DNA of 29,630 nucleotides, from the NCBI GenBank assembly GCA_019648995.1, contig BLXT01000621.1, positions 62,175 through 91,804 on the forward strand, given 5' to 3'. Both the position numbers and the translations under genes were made by a program. The notes under the pieces are model-generated. The model did not search any database. It was not told where the DNA came from and was given only the letters and a program-made list of their open reading frames with translations. The stretch comes from Plakobranchus ocellatus. Its lineage: Eukaryota > Mollusca > Gastropoda > Plakobranchidae. This document shows, one piece after another, positions 1-12,000 of this stretch. Numbering within the stretch: position 1 is the first letter of the stretch; each line of letters begins with the position of its first letter.

Positions 1-160
1 AGGCATTGGTGGCACAGTGATAAGCTAACTTGACTCTGAGATCTGCAGAGACCCTTCTGTCATGGTTTGGAGCTGTGAGATAGGCCCCTTGGCTTGATGA
101 GGGCCTGAAAGCCTGAGATCACTTTGTTCTAGACAGGCTACAAAAAGCAGTTTCCTGCTT
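1..160 (+). repeat. tRNA-derived SINE, copy 1
   Basis: A SINE-like element that may extend beyond the left edge of the window. An A-box-like stretch, TGGCACAGTGATAAGC, lies at 10-25, a decayed B-box region follows near 64-76, and a tail at about 95-150 contains GCCTGAGATCAC followed by a pyrimidine/purine mix and an A-rich end. The same tail occurs at 5930-5986 and, on the minus strand, at 19771-19855; the same head occurs on the minus strand at 20617-20711. It lies in the intron before the arylsulfatase terminal exon. Family name not recognised. Confidence 0.6.
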
Positions 161-890
161 TTTTTTTTTGGTGCATGTTCTCTGTTTTGACTGGACTCCT
201 CTTCATAACTGATTTCAGCTTCGTACGTTGAAGTTGTCTCCTCTCAAGTTTATGGGAATTCATTTTATTCACAAAATCAAAATTCATTTAAATCATTTTT
301 TGTCAGTTTGTGTGGCCTCACAAATTTAGCTGCAAATGCTCCCTTCGTGTGTCCAGCAGTTTTGTTAGAGACTAACAAATTATGTATAGATGTGAAACTG
401 TCTCGTGGAAGTGAATGCTAATCTCAACGGGCACTGGTCAATATTATCTTTTTATTTGTAAGGAGCCCATGTTAAAACAAAGAAAAAAGTTGACGCTATT
501 TTCTTCTACCTCCCTATTTGTGTTTATTTGCCTCTGCTCCTCTATTTGTATTTTTGGTAATGATAATTCGTTCTTTTTCTTCATTAATCTTTAATTTTTG
601 TTGAATTATTTTCTACTTTTATCATCATTCATGTTTTAATCTATGGTGACATTTGATCTCCCTTTTATAAATTTTAGTATGTCAAATGTAATAACAACAT
701 TCATCAACTGTGTAATGCATCTATCCCTCTCTTGAAGTTATTCTCTTTTTTGTTTTTATTATTCAGTATTTTATTTTTCGTTAGCAAAGCGCAGCCCTGT
801 GCAGTCAATGTGAGGTTTGCCTGTTAAAAATGTGAGTTGTCTTCTTTAATAAGATTTCATTACGGAGAAGAATATCTGTTTTGTCTCCAG
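161..890 (+). other. 3' part of an arylsulfatase intron
   Basis: No coding similarity is seen. The stretch is AT-rich and ends in a pyrimidine tract with TTTTGTCTCCAG at 879-890, a convincing splice acceptor for the exon starting at 891. The preceding arylsulfatase exon lies outside the window. Confidence 0.7.
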
Positions 891-1599
891 GGGCAACAAG
901 AACACATTGTGGCAAGGCGGCGTGCGTGGTGTCGGCTTTGTGCACAGCCCATTGCTTAAGAAGCCAGGCCGAGTAGTCAGCGGTATGATGCATGTGGTGG
1001 ACTGGTTACCAACGCTGCTTCAGGCTGCTCAGGGGGGAGAACTCAAGCAAGGAAACGGTTTGGATCCAGATCTGGATGGAGTCGGTATGTGGTCGGAGAT
1101 CTCCACTGGTACATCCCAGTCATGGCCTCGTCAAGAGGTCTTGCTAAACATCGATCCTGTGGGCAAGTTTGGTGGGGTGATTGTCGGAGATTTCAAACTT
1201 GTTTATGGTAAGCTCGGAGACGGTGGTTGGTATCCTCCTCCAAGTGAGGTGATGAACGAAACTAGCAGCTCATCTAATGATTTCCATCCAGATTCTCTTG
1301 TCTTCAAACCAGAGGCAGAACTATCGGAGGAAGGTGACCCCATCATTGTCAAGTGTGGTCCGAAGCCTTCCAATGACACTGTTGAGAAATGTCAGCCCGA
1401 CGAAGCTCCGTGCTTGTTCAACTTGCGCAAGGATCCTTGCGAATACAACAATTTGGCCTCTGAGTTTCCAAACATTGTGTGGAAGCTCCAGGAGAGATTG
1501 GCCAATTACAATAGCACCATGGTTCCCCCCGGCAACAAGCCAGAGGACCCAAGAGGACTTCCTAAGAATAACGGCGGCGTCTGGAAGCCATGGATGTAG
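891..1599 (+). CDS. Arylsulfatase B/I/J-like protein, terminal coding exon (partial gene)
   Basis: This is the C-terminal third of a type I sulfatase of the arylsulfatase B/I/J group, enzymes that hydrolyse sulfate esters, typically of glycosaminoglycans, in lysosomes or the secretory path. The exon starts after the acceptor AG at 889-890 with one base completing an upstream codon, then reads GNKNTLWQGGVRGVGF and later VVDWLPTL, LLNIDP, GWYPPPS, CLFNLRKDPCEYNNLA and the typical ending GVWKPWM before TAG at 1597-1599. The Lys at 898-900 aligns with the active-site Lys of ARSB (in KWSLWEGG). The formylglycine CxPxR motif is not here because it lies in upstream exons outside the window. The family usually has Glu where this protein has Gln in WQGG. 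Subtype (B, I or J) and substrate cannot be settled from this exon. Reading starts mid-codon, so there is no initiation codon here. Confidence 0.93.
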
Positions 1600-1641
1600 C
1601 ATGTCAGGTGGTCTAGATAGTTGTTCGGATTAGGGAATCCG

Positions 1642-1703
1642 TTTAATTATAGATGCTTTTATTTATATATATATATATATATATATAAGCATCTATAATT
1701 AAA
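1642..1703. repeat. Long AT-rich hairpin in the arylsulfatase 3' UTR
   Basis: Perfect 17-bp inverted repeat: TTTAATTATAGATGCTT at 1642-1658 and its reverse complement at 1687-1703. The 28 bases between are mostly (TA)n and self-complementary, so the whole 62 bp can fold into one near-continuous stem. It begins 43 bases after the arylsulfatase stop codon. It could be a 3' UTR structure, a MITE remnant or a cruciform-prone TA microsatellite. Confidence 0.75.
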
Positions 1704-1821
1704 TATATATATATATGCATTGGTTTGTTGAAATTAGAAACAAACTTTAAGCTCAAAATTAAGTTGATGTTGATATTTATAAATTGCGTCATATTAGTAT
1801 GACTTTTTTGATAATCAGACA

Positions 1822-1827
1822 AATAAA
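1822..1827 (+). terminator. Candidate poly(A) signal for the arylsulfatase gene
   Basis: AATAAA lies 223 bases after the stop, followed within 60 bases by T/GT-rich sequence. Other AATAAA hexamers occur farther downstream (for example near 4495, 4885, 5592 and 5661), so which one is used is unknown. Confidence 0.3.
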
Positions 1828-1829
1828 CA

Positions 1830-4800
1830 AACATTTTTTTTTAATGATAAGGCCTAAAGGCAAACCATTTGTATGCAAACTCTTTGCTGTTCAACTTTGT
1901 TCAAATAGCTTTGAGTGGGGGTTGTATTGGTTTTTTTTAACGATATTAATGTTATTTTCTTCAACCACCGTTGCATGTTAAAGATCCTTAAACTGATTTA
2001 TGTGTTTCAGGGATTGCAGTATTTGTATACTTTTTAAAACTTTTACTTAACAAAGAGCAAACAATCGTAGATTTCATTTGCTTTAAGTAGGATACGATAA
2101 AAGTTGGTTATTGGTGCTGTTTTTGTTTTTTTTTTTTTGCAGAGAGGTGGTAGAGGTCTTCAGTTGCGTAGTTATTAGATCTTTTCTCTTTCTACACATT
2201 TATGAAGCACTGATGGGTTGTTCCTTTGGCAAAAAAAATCTTTTCTTTTTTTCTTTAATATGTAAGTGCATATAAATCATATCAAGAAAACTCCATGCAT
2301 AAAACAAATACACTAGGGCCATAATAATTCTGATCAACTGAGAACTGATGGGTCAGCCTGGTGAAGAGGCCACTACCAGTTAAAGCTGCGTCTAAAACTA
2401 ACTGGAGCCAAAAGTGCCTTAAGTTAAAGGATAGGATCCCAACAGGAACAGTTTTGTTTGTCTTATTTGTACACTGAAGAAAATGGTATATGCTTGTTTT
2501 TTTGTTTTTTTTTTCACAGAAATCTTTTACTTTGGCACTGCTTTAAGAAGACCTTTGAATCTTTGAACTGTTTATTGTTAAGTGCTCTACTCATTGTCAC
2601 TGGTACTTGTACATGTTTTGCCAGAATTATGTTTTAGGCTCGAAAACAGGTCCCTGTGTACTATGGGTTGATACAGCATCTTAATACTGCTACATCAATC
2701 CACTGCCTGTTAAAACAGAGACAATGACTTTTCTTTCTTCAAAAAAAAGTAAGTTAGAAAGCCATGCCTGATGACTTGGCACTGAAATCGGCCCCAGGCT
2801 AAATTTCCATGACACACTTGATCAACATACTATGCATTGATACGTCACCTTATCAAGGCTATATCAACACACAACACCTTGATACTCAGACAAAGAGTTA
2901 ACTCTTGCTTTGGCCCAGTTAAACAACTCTTTATCATTTTTCTGTAATCTTTTATGTAAAAAAAAACTTGTTTCTTTCATGTATAGAGCAGAGTCATTTG
3001 TACCTTAGAACTATGACACAAGTGCAATGAAAATACAGCTGATGTATGGACTCTGCATGTGGAGGCAACTGTCGTATATTATTTTTGTGCCATGAATATT
3101 TTTTTAGAATATCAAGCTGGCATTTAAATAGTATCTTATAGTATTGTTTTGCCAGTAACATTATTTTAAAACAGTAAGGCCTCTTTGGAATATTGTCTTA
3201 TACTATTGTTGTGCCATCAAGATTTTTACAAGTAGCAAGGCTACTTTAGAATATTTGAGAATCTTATCCAGTGAATCTGTCATAGTTTAGTCCTGTAGAA
3301 AATAAGTATCTACCTTCTAAAGATTGTACAGGCCTAAGACTTTGCTCGAAAGTTTTGCCTTCCTTTATTCTCCATAATAACAGAATCAGGAGACAAATTG
3401 CCTCAGTTTGTATATTAAGAGACAATCAGAGCTGCCATTTTGACAATACAATTGGGTGTGTTTGTCGTACAGGGGCTGGCTGTGAGTTTGCTAAGGGTCC
3501 AAAATTTACTACTTTGGTCTGATAATTCTGTCGAGATCATATGTACTGTTCCAGACCTCACAGTGAGGCCAACATTTGTAACAGAAAACTCCTGTAAAGA
3601 TGCCATGCCATTTTTATGATCCTATTGTTTATCTAGTCCCATATCAATCATGTTCCAATTATTCTATTGTTTGTTCCTGTCATGGTTTGCTTTAGCAGCA
3701 TGATCTATTGTAGCTGAATCATTTTAAAACCAATTTTAAACTTCTCCAATTATTAACAATGCTTATGAAAGTTTTTTTTTAAGACTACAATCATTGCAAA
3801 TCTAGTCAAAAGACTGGCAAAGTGTTTTGTCAATGATACTCCTTTGGTGGAGTTTGAGTACTTGATTTTTATTTTGTTTGATGTATGTAAGTCGATGATG
3901 CAATGCTCTATTGCATGAAAATTGAACAGCCAGAATCCAGCAATCTATTTAATTAATTACATCTAGATGCCTTGGCACACAATTACCTGGACTAGCACCG
4001 GGCACAGCTACTTAAATCTTTAGTGACCTATATAAGCTTAGAGCTTGTTTTTTGCTTATATCAGCAATTGTTGTCCACACAGACATTTCTTCTGAAAAAC
4101 GATGAATTTCCGTAAATTAATTTCCCAAAATAAGCTATCATGACTCAAATGGTTTCAGCTGGCTTTTGCATTTCCAATCTTTTTTTGCCAAATGAGGAGA
4201 GGTTAAAATACTCAAGTAATGTGAATGCACCCCTCACGTTTTATCCAGGATGAAAATTTAAAACTTTAAAACTTAGCTGCCATGACCTGACATTTGTTTT
4301 ATTGCAGTTTGTTTTTAAAATAGCAATGCACTGCCAACCTGCACAATCGTTTTCAGGGGATCAATATGCATTAAATGCTCGTTTTACACTGTCAGAATCC
4401 ATGACTGTGTTTCTTTCTCAGTAATATTTGCTTTTAAACTATATGTTCTCCTCGATATAGAGTTTTTGCTAGAACAAATGTCTTGACACCAGTGATAATA
4501 AATCTGGTATTGCACTTAACACTTTAGAGAAGGAAGAATCAAATTTTTTCCAATTTTTCACACATTGCCTTTTTTTAACTGTGAAATCCCCATTAATCAG
4601 CATAAATTAGAATTGCCTCTGTATATATCTCTCCATTTTTCATCAATGCAAAGCTTCTTAATTGCAATCTCTGGCGGTAACAAGATTTAATATGTACAAA
4701 GTGTAAGTTCAACACATTTGAACTGATTCAGACTGATCTTGAAGCATGCAATAGAGGACAAGGACGTCTCATTCTGCAACCCCGTAATCCACTTCATTCT

Positions 4801-5160
4801 TTTATGATTTTAATGGTTTAATCGACTCTCATTCTATTTTGTGCAAACCTACATTTTGTTTTTAGATTTCAATGCTCATACCCCAAATAAACCTTAAGCT
4901 TTTTTAGCTAGTTTTTGCAATTTTCTTGGCAAAATTAAGTTACCAAAAGCCTATAGATCAAGAAAGGTTGAATTTCTTACCCTCGTCTTTTTTCTACCCT
5001 CTGCATTTGGGTTCCTCTTACAATGTAAGGAGTAAAAGGAGGGCAAACATTATATTTACTAGAATGAAGAGAGACTTTATATGTACTGCACCGAAATGTC
5101 AGCAATTGACTAATCTAAAAATTAGATTTATGTAATCATAATACCGGTACTGCTTTTTGA
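1830..5160. other. Gene-free AT-rich stretch (3' UTR and/or intergenic)
   Basis: No conserved coding sequence was seen on either strand. Open frames here are short and show no family resemblance. The stretch lies between the 3' ends of two convergent genes, so part may be transcribed as 3' UTR of the arylsulfatase. Confidence 0.6.
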
Positions 5161-5638
5161 GTTTCATAAGTTTTTCAAAGAAGGTGATGTGACACTGCAT
5201 TTTTGCAAAGTCTTTCATGTATATGTGCAAAAAAAAAAAAATTCCTCGGCTATGATCTGGGCTTTAATTTTTATGGTCTTGTGTTTCATAAGTTTTTCAA
5301 AGAAGCAGTTTGATTGTAGGCTATTTATAATTTGTGTGCTTTTTTAGCTTTAAATGTTGATATTTTATTTTCACCAAAAATATTTCCATGTTGACATAAA
5401 GCTTATTTTATTTGAGGTAAAAATTTGTCTTACGATTACATGTTTTGTCTGTATGTTAAAGATAACAATCTGCAATACACAATCAACAATCATCTTATTA
5501 TATATAATATATTATTTCCCCAAAAATCTCATTCTTTGCCATTCAATGCTCAAACTGCATTTTTGCTTAAGTCTTTCATGTATATGTGCAAAATAAAAAT
5601 TCCTCTGCTTTGATCTGGGCTTTAATTTTTATGGTCTT
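5161..5638 (+). repeat. Partly duplicated segment (pattern A-B-A'...B')
   Basis: Unit A, starting GTTTCATAAGTTTTTC and 22 bp long, occurs at 5161-5182 and again at 5283-5304. Unit B, about 85 bp, occurs at 5195-5280 and again at 5555-5638; both B copies contain CTTTCATGTATATGTGCAAA and TGATCTGGGCTTTAATTTTT. The B copies differ by a few substitutions and a poly-A length change. This indicates at least two old local duplications. No coding potential. Confidence 0.8.
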
Positions 5639-5877
5639 TTTTGTATGTTTTTGAGTTGAAATAAATATCAGCCCATTATATTTATTTCAAAGGTCCACAG
5701 TGATTTTGTTCGTTTTGAGCCATGCAATTTTTTTTTTATATATTTACATTTTCTAAGCAACATATCTTTTGAATAAGGTAATATAATTATTTTTTATCCA
5801 AAATGGTATGTGGGTTTGAGCTGCAAGTGAATGATAAAAATGGAGACTTTATTTCATTTGAAATCATTTTGTAAAAA

Positions 5878-6006
5878 CTTATTCACCTTGAATCATGGGT
5901 TCAAGCCCTGCCACCGGCACCCTGGCCTGACGGAGGGCATGAGAGCCTGAGATCACCTTGTTGTGGACTGGCTCTATACAAAAAATCTTATTCACCTTGA
6001 ATCATG
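5878..6006 (+). mobile_element. 5'-truncated SINE, copy 2, with a perfect 20-bp target-site duplication
   Basis: An 89-bp insert (5898-5986) lies between two identical 20-bp direct repeats, CTTATTCACCTTGAATCATG, at 5878-5897 and 5987-6006. The insert starts at a tRNA B-box, GGTTCAAGCCC, continues into the family tail (GAGAGCCTGAGATCACCTTG) and ends in a short A-rich run. This is the signature of LINE-assisted retrotransposition with 5' truncation. The intact duplication implies a fairly recent insertion. Confidence 0.85.
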
Positions 6007-8713
6007 TAAAACTTGTATTTGGCAAATGATTCATGTTCTTAGATTTTTTTTTTTTTTTTAATTGTTAGCATTAGCAGAGCAGATGAAAAAAAATAATAAA
6101 TCACATCATGGAGTCATTAATAGTAAAAAATATATATTTACTTTACTGCATAGAAATTAACATTTCTGGATTAACAAAACTTGTAGATAACAAAGTAATT
6201 TATTTGTACACTGGACAAAAATCCATAAATGTTCACATAAATATTTCAAATTACAGAGCGCTTTAATAACAAAATTTTTGGGCAAGGTAGAACTTGATTA
6301 AAAAAATATTTCAATTTCACCTGGACAGGTAAAAAAAAACAATCCAATTTAGAGACCTACATCATTTTGTTTAAGCTGTGTATTTTGGTTTAAATGTTTT
6401 TGATTGAGCAGTGATTAACTGATTTACTGTCTGCTCTAAATAGTGAACAAGCACAATTAAAAGAGTGTTCCATTGACATGCTTGTGATACAAGAAATCAA
6501 TATTCGTGAGAACTAATTGGAATACTTTCTATTAAGTGAAATTACAGTCAGTTTTCTTGATAGACTTGATGGCTATAAAGAATTTTTTTTTTTCATTACG
6601 GAATGTTGCACATCATCATCACATCCTCACACAAAATGTATGATCAAAAAAATTGTAGTAGCTGAGATCATGCCAGACAAAGGTTTTTATAAGTTAATAA
6701 AGAAAGTGTGGGTAGATTATTGGATTTTTAGTGTGTCTAGCTCTTCTTTCAATCAAAGAAATGAGTGACAACTGAAGAAAACCACGAAAAATGCAAGTTT
6801 AGATTTTATGATTTTTCATGGATAAAAGCTGAAGTCATGAAATTTAAAACTGTCAATCACAATAAAGTAAAAAGTTTAATAGTTAAGAACAAGTTTTAGG
6901 TCGAGGCAGATTTTCTCAGCTTGCCACACAAATGTTAAATGATGTGAATCTGAACTCGGACTTGCCAATCCTAGAGAACGCCATTTCAGGAAAGCCATGT
7001 GCATCTGCAGTACATGTACAAACTTTCATCATAACTTGAACTCCTTTATCCAGAGCATAAAGATCAGAAGAATCATAACAAAAAAATCACATTGATAACA
7101 CCATGGTGGGTCGGATTTTAATATAAATCTTTCCCAATATCATGGAAACTTTAGTCCCAGAGAGAGAGAGAGACAATAGAGAAAGCTGGAGAGGAAGATA
7201 AAGAGCTATATCAATATTTACAAATATTTCACAAAGTTAGAAAGAAAAAATGGACAAAGATCAAAATTAACCAGAGAAGGGAGAACACAAAAAGGAATTT
7301 TGAAAGGGAAAGATGAAAGGCAGAGAAGAGATGAGGCAATTTAAAGAAATTGGGAGAAACAGAAATAGAGAGAGAGAGATTATTTCAAGGAATAAGTTTT
7401 GTTGTTGTAGTTATTTCTTGACTATTGTTATGGAGATTAATTTAATAAATGGCAATTATTAAGTAACTTATGCACAGTATGAGTAAGCCTGTAAAAAAAA
7501 TTTTAAAATGGGGTTGGTACCAAACACTCCTATGATGTTGTGCTGACATAAAAAATTTGAGGTACAACTTCCAACATCAGCGTTTGGGATTTTTATATCT
7601 ATTGCAAAATCAACCTGGATATTGCAACAGGCCTGTGTATGCAAGAGGCACAATTAAATATATGGTACAGGATCTAAGGATCCTATTGGGGATTTTCTGT
7701 TTTCAAAGGCTTTGAGTTGGGTAATGGGATAGGGGACACCATGGTGTCAAGAGAATTTAATTGCCAATCAAGGCAGTTGTCTAAATGGAGTAGAGCAATA
7801 TTTTGTGAGACACATAACTCATGGGTTTTATATATTCCATACTTAATGCACTTTGATTAGAGAGACTTGCCCAATTCCTGGGAATCATGTATAGATTTGA
7901 TCAAGTCAAAATAGTGGTATTTTTGTTTAAGCTTATTGAATAGCTAACAATGATATTCAATTGACACTTTTGATTCATAATGTAAAATATAGTGGAATCT
8001 TTTTATATTGAAATTTTTGGGACCTTAGCTTTTACTTTGGTGCAAGCAGATTCTCACTTAAAAAGGGGTATAAACTAAAAACTAAATAGCATTCTGTCCA
8101 AAACATTCTTTTGGCCCAACCAATTACTTCAGTTTAGCCATTTTTAGTTTTTAAAAAATTCTAATGTAAACCATAGCTGAATTCAATCAACCTTTTTGGA
8201 TAATCTAACATTTGTTATATCTCCGCTATGCGATATTAAAAAGGGCAAGATATGGGAAATCTACAAACATCTTTAGCAATTATGTTAGCAGCTCGGCAGA
8301 TCATCAAAACATGTACTAAAATCTGCTGGAATGGCCATCACAAGTTTGAACTCATTAGTAGTCCATACAAAAACACAAAACCATGAAGCCGAGTATTTAC
8401 TGGTCACTGAGCTGCACAACACAAACAAACAGGCATGTGACTCTGAAAACCATCCTGAAAGTTACAAAATTAAGTAAAATGACATGCCTAGATGATCATT
8501 GTTTACATGATCTTGGATAGGAGAGAACAGGATAGGAGGCTACGAGGAGTCCTTTTTTTTTTTGAATATTTAAGACATATGTCATGCTAAGGTTATGGCA
8601 GAAATATGAAAGAGACATCCTAATTTGGCTATTGAAGACATTTAAGACAGACATCCTATAAGGCTATGAAAGACATTAAATATTGATATCCTGATTAAAC
8701 CCTAAAAAAATAA
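6007..8713. other. Gene-free stretch downstream of MANBA (probable 3' UTR/intergenic)
   Basis: No coding similarity is seen. A GA-rich patch lies at about 7160-7380. The only canonical minus-strand AATAAA that I found between the MANBA stop and the SINE is at 6199-6204, about 2.5 kb past the stop, while variant ATTAAA hexamers lie at about 7756-7761 and 7441-7446. The real MANBA cleavage site is therefore unresolved. Confidence 0.5.
6199..6204 (-). terminator. Candidate poly(A) signal for MANBA
   Basis: TTTATT on the plus strand reads AATAAA on the minus strand. It is far from the stop codon (about 2.5 kb), and closer ATTAAA variants exist, so this is only a candidate. Confidence 0.2.
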
Positions 8714-9049
8714 CTACTGTGGAATCTTCCAGTGCTGGACAAGAGCTTGATCCGAGAGAGACTCTAGCGGAGACATATCATCCTTGGCTGATTTCTCTCC
8801 TGTTGAGGCGAGGGCTTTCCCAGCGTTGTTCCTCACACACCTCACAGCAAGCTGCGACTGAAGTTTTTCCACGCTGATTGGCTGTCGGGCAAAGAACTGA
8901 ATGTGTGTGGATGGTCTGAGCATGTGGAAACCGTTATTGGAGAAGTGGCCAAGAACCTCCCCGGCAGAGAGCCAGACAAAGAGAGATGGAGCATCGCTGG
9001 AGATCTCAATGTCAAACACAGTCTCGTCTTTCTTTGTGACTGATTGGAT
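8714..9049 (-). CDS. MANBA: MANBA exon 18 (C-terminus and stop)
   Basis: Encodes residues 855-965 and TAG (8716-8714). [20 protein letters not shown] then [10 protein letters not shown] matches vertebrate VFDLETSAVAPFVWLDVG and RFSDNGFLM. The last 45 or so residues (after about QSQLAVRC) extend past the vertebrate end and are not conserved. Acceptor TGCCTTTAG. Confidence 0.92.
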   Translation of the reverse strand: MQSVTKKDETVFDIEISSDAPSLFVWLSAGEVLGHFSNNGFHMLRPSTHIQFFARQPISVEKLQSQLAVRCVRNNAGKALASTGEKSAKDDMSPLESLSDQALVQHWKIPQ

Positions 9050-12000
9050 CTAAAGGCAAAAAGAAGAGAGAGAAACATCTAGTCTATCACTGAAGAATCT
9101 ACAGAATGATTACAAAAAAAAAAAAACATCAATGCTGTTAAATATAAACCTAATTAAGCAAAACAGGGAGAGTATTGTTATTATGTTTTACAACTATTCT
9201 ACCCAGTCGGGTATCACATGAAACTTATTTTTCTTTTTTTTTTTTTTTTTTGAGAAAAAAAGAAATTTTTACAATTTTTTTTTTCCCTTTGACATCCCTT
9301 TTTAAAAAATTCTAAAATCCTGTATCTTGCCTCCAAACCGACCTGGATCTACCTCAGTTCTCAGCATTTTCCTCTTCCCAGAATCAAAAGCCATAGATTG
9401 TTTCTCCCACACATCATTTTCTTTTACCTTCACGTTGGCTTCCACCAGGGCTGCATCTTTTGGGTATGTGAACATGTGCCAGCTGGTGGAGAGCACCTGT
9501 CCTGCCTGGTCAGTGGCAGTCAAGTAAAGCAGGCAATGTTTGGGCCCTGGACAGCCAGAGTCTTGGATCAGGTCTTTGGTGGGTTTGCTGAATACTGACT
9601 CTGCTGTGGTTTTTATCTGGAAGTAAAAGTCAACAAAAATTTGTAGTGAATGGTGAATGATAATTAGCAATTTGAGAAATGGAAACTTTCTTCTAAACAC
9701 CTTTGCAATTAACAGGCCCCACACACATATCTCCACCACCTCCATTCCCTAAAGAAAGTCAGTTTCAGAAATAAACATTACATATCACAAAAGTCTCATT
9801 TGTGTACATTTTTGAAGGAGCAAACGCTAAACTAAATTTCCAACACCTAAATATTTTCTTACAGAATCAAATATCTCAAATGCATTTTGTGTTTTGTGCT
9901 ATGGCCACAGGCAAACATTGACCCAAGAAGAGTGAAAGCAGATTAAAATAAATTAGTCAATTTCCTAATTTCTGTTTTTGTGGTGCGAAAAAAAAAAAGA
10001 TGTTCATATTCAACAAAATATATCCCATCAAAATTTTTACGAATATGGTTTTGTTGTATGGTGACACATAACGATAAGGTAAAGATGACATTTGTAAGCT
10101 GAGCATATGAAATGAGTCATTTGGTAGGAACCCCCTGGTAGGGTAAAAATGACAAATGACTGATTTTATATGGATGGGTTACTCATCCACTCTTTTTTTA
10201 TTTAAGAAGTTCCGAGTGTCATAGTTTGGTCTTTGACTATTTTTGTTATTCTTGCTATTAATTTTTTTTTGTTATATCTTGAGAACAACTTTCGAGTCTA
10301 GTTACCTGATATGGAACATCCCAGGAGAAGAGAGGCTTGAAGCTGCTGTACTGATACATCTCAATCTTCAGCTTACCAGAGGTGCCCGCTCTCACTTGCT
10401 CAAGAACAGAGTGAGCGTCTGCCAGGGGCAATTCACTCTCCATAATATCACTGAGAGTGGACAAGGGGCGAAACTGAAGAAATCCTGATTGAGGACAGAC
10501 GGAAATCGGATGATAAGTTTGTAACAAACCACTGCCCTTAATGTTCTGTTTAGGCCAATCAAGCTTTTTGAATCAATTCAACAAATTTTTTTGGACTTTC
10601 TGTGCTACTATTGACCCGTCAGCTGCCACCAGGCCAGNNNNNNNNNNNNNNNNNNNNNNNNNNNNNNNNNNNNNNNNNNNNNNNNNNNNNNNNNNNNNNN
10701 NNNNNNNNNNNNNNNNNNNNNNNNNNNNNNNNNNNNNNNNNNNNNNNNNNNNNNNNNNNNNNNNNNNNNNNNNNNNNNNNNNNNNNNNNNNNNNNNNNNN
10801 NNNNNNNNNNNNNNNNNNNNNNNNNNNNNNNNNNNNNNNNNNNNNNNNNNNNNNNNNNNNNNNNNNNNNNNNNNNNNNNNNNNNNNNNNNNNNNNNNNNN
10901 NNNNNNNNNNNNNNNNNNNNNNNNNNNNNNNNNNNNNNNNNNNNNNNNNNNNNNNNNNNCGAGTGTCATAGTTTGGTTTTTGACTATTTTTGTTATTCTT
11001 GCTATTAACTGTTTTTTTTTATATCTTGAGAACAACTTTAGAGTCTAGTTACCTGATATGGAACATCCCAGGAGAAGAGAGGCTTGAAGCTGCTGTACTG
11101 ATACATCTCAATCTTCAGCTTACCAGAGGTGCCCGCTCTCACTTGCTCAAGAACGGAGTGAGCGTCTGCCAGGGGCAATTCACTCTCCATAATATCACTG
11201 ACAGTAGACAAGGGGCGAAACTGAAGAAATCCTGATTGAGGACAGACGGAAATCGGATGATAAGTTTGTAACAAACCACTGCCACTAACGTTCTGTTTAG
11301 GCCAATCAAGCTTTTTGAATCAATTCAACAAATTTTTGTGGAGTTTCTGTGCTACTGTTCACCCGTCAGCTGCCACCAGGCCAGAGAAGGGTTTTTTCAT
11401 GAGGGTTCTGCCTCATCAGAGAAAACAATACTGGGATCTAAACCATGATCTCCAAATTTAATGCAATTCGCAGCGCTGTCAAAATTTTTGTTTTTCAAAT
11501 CTTGTTTAAAGTGAAACTGGAATTCTTCCCTCCCCCCCCCTCTTCAATGTAATGAAATCAAAATTTTGAACTTTTTTTTACCAAAAGCTGAAACAAAATA
11601 CTGAATGACTAACCTTCAAAAATGTTGGGAACCTCCAAAATGCATCTGCAAGAACTAAGAAAAATCTTTTTCAGCCTTTTTTGGTCAGGTATTACACTTA
11701 TAACTTAGCAAGGGTCAGCCCTCTTCCCCCTAAACTAAACATCTTGATATTATCAGCCCATTTTTCTTTTTCTCCTTAGCTTTCACTCATTTCAAATGGA
11801 AACCAGCAAAGCCAGACTTTTTCAACCACCTTTCATTTTACTGTGTTCAGGAATATTTCCAATGCAGCTGTCAACTGGGAGTTTCCTTGGAACTTTATCC
11901 TTTCTGAATGAGATCTCAAGTGTCACCTTGCTTTTTATCATATTACTGTAGATTATGAGAAGGCCACCTTCGTCCAAGATACATGTATTTACTTGATCGT

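Noticed and set aside
1321..1602. Minus-strand open frame over the arylsulfatase exon
   Set aside because: It is a shadow of the plus-strand coding exon and shows no similarity of its own.
10541..11048. Long open frames on both strands across the gap
   Set aside because: They are open only because the 322 N contain no stop codons.
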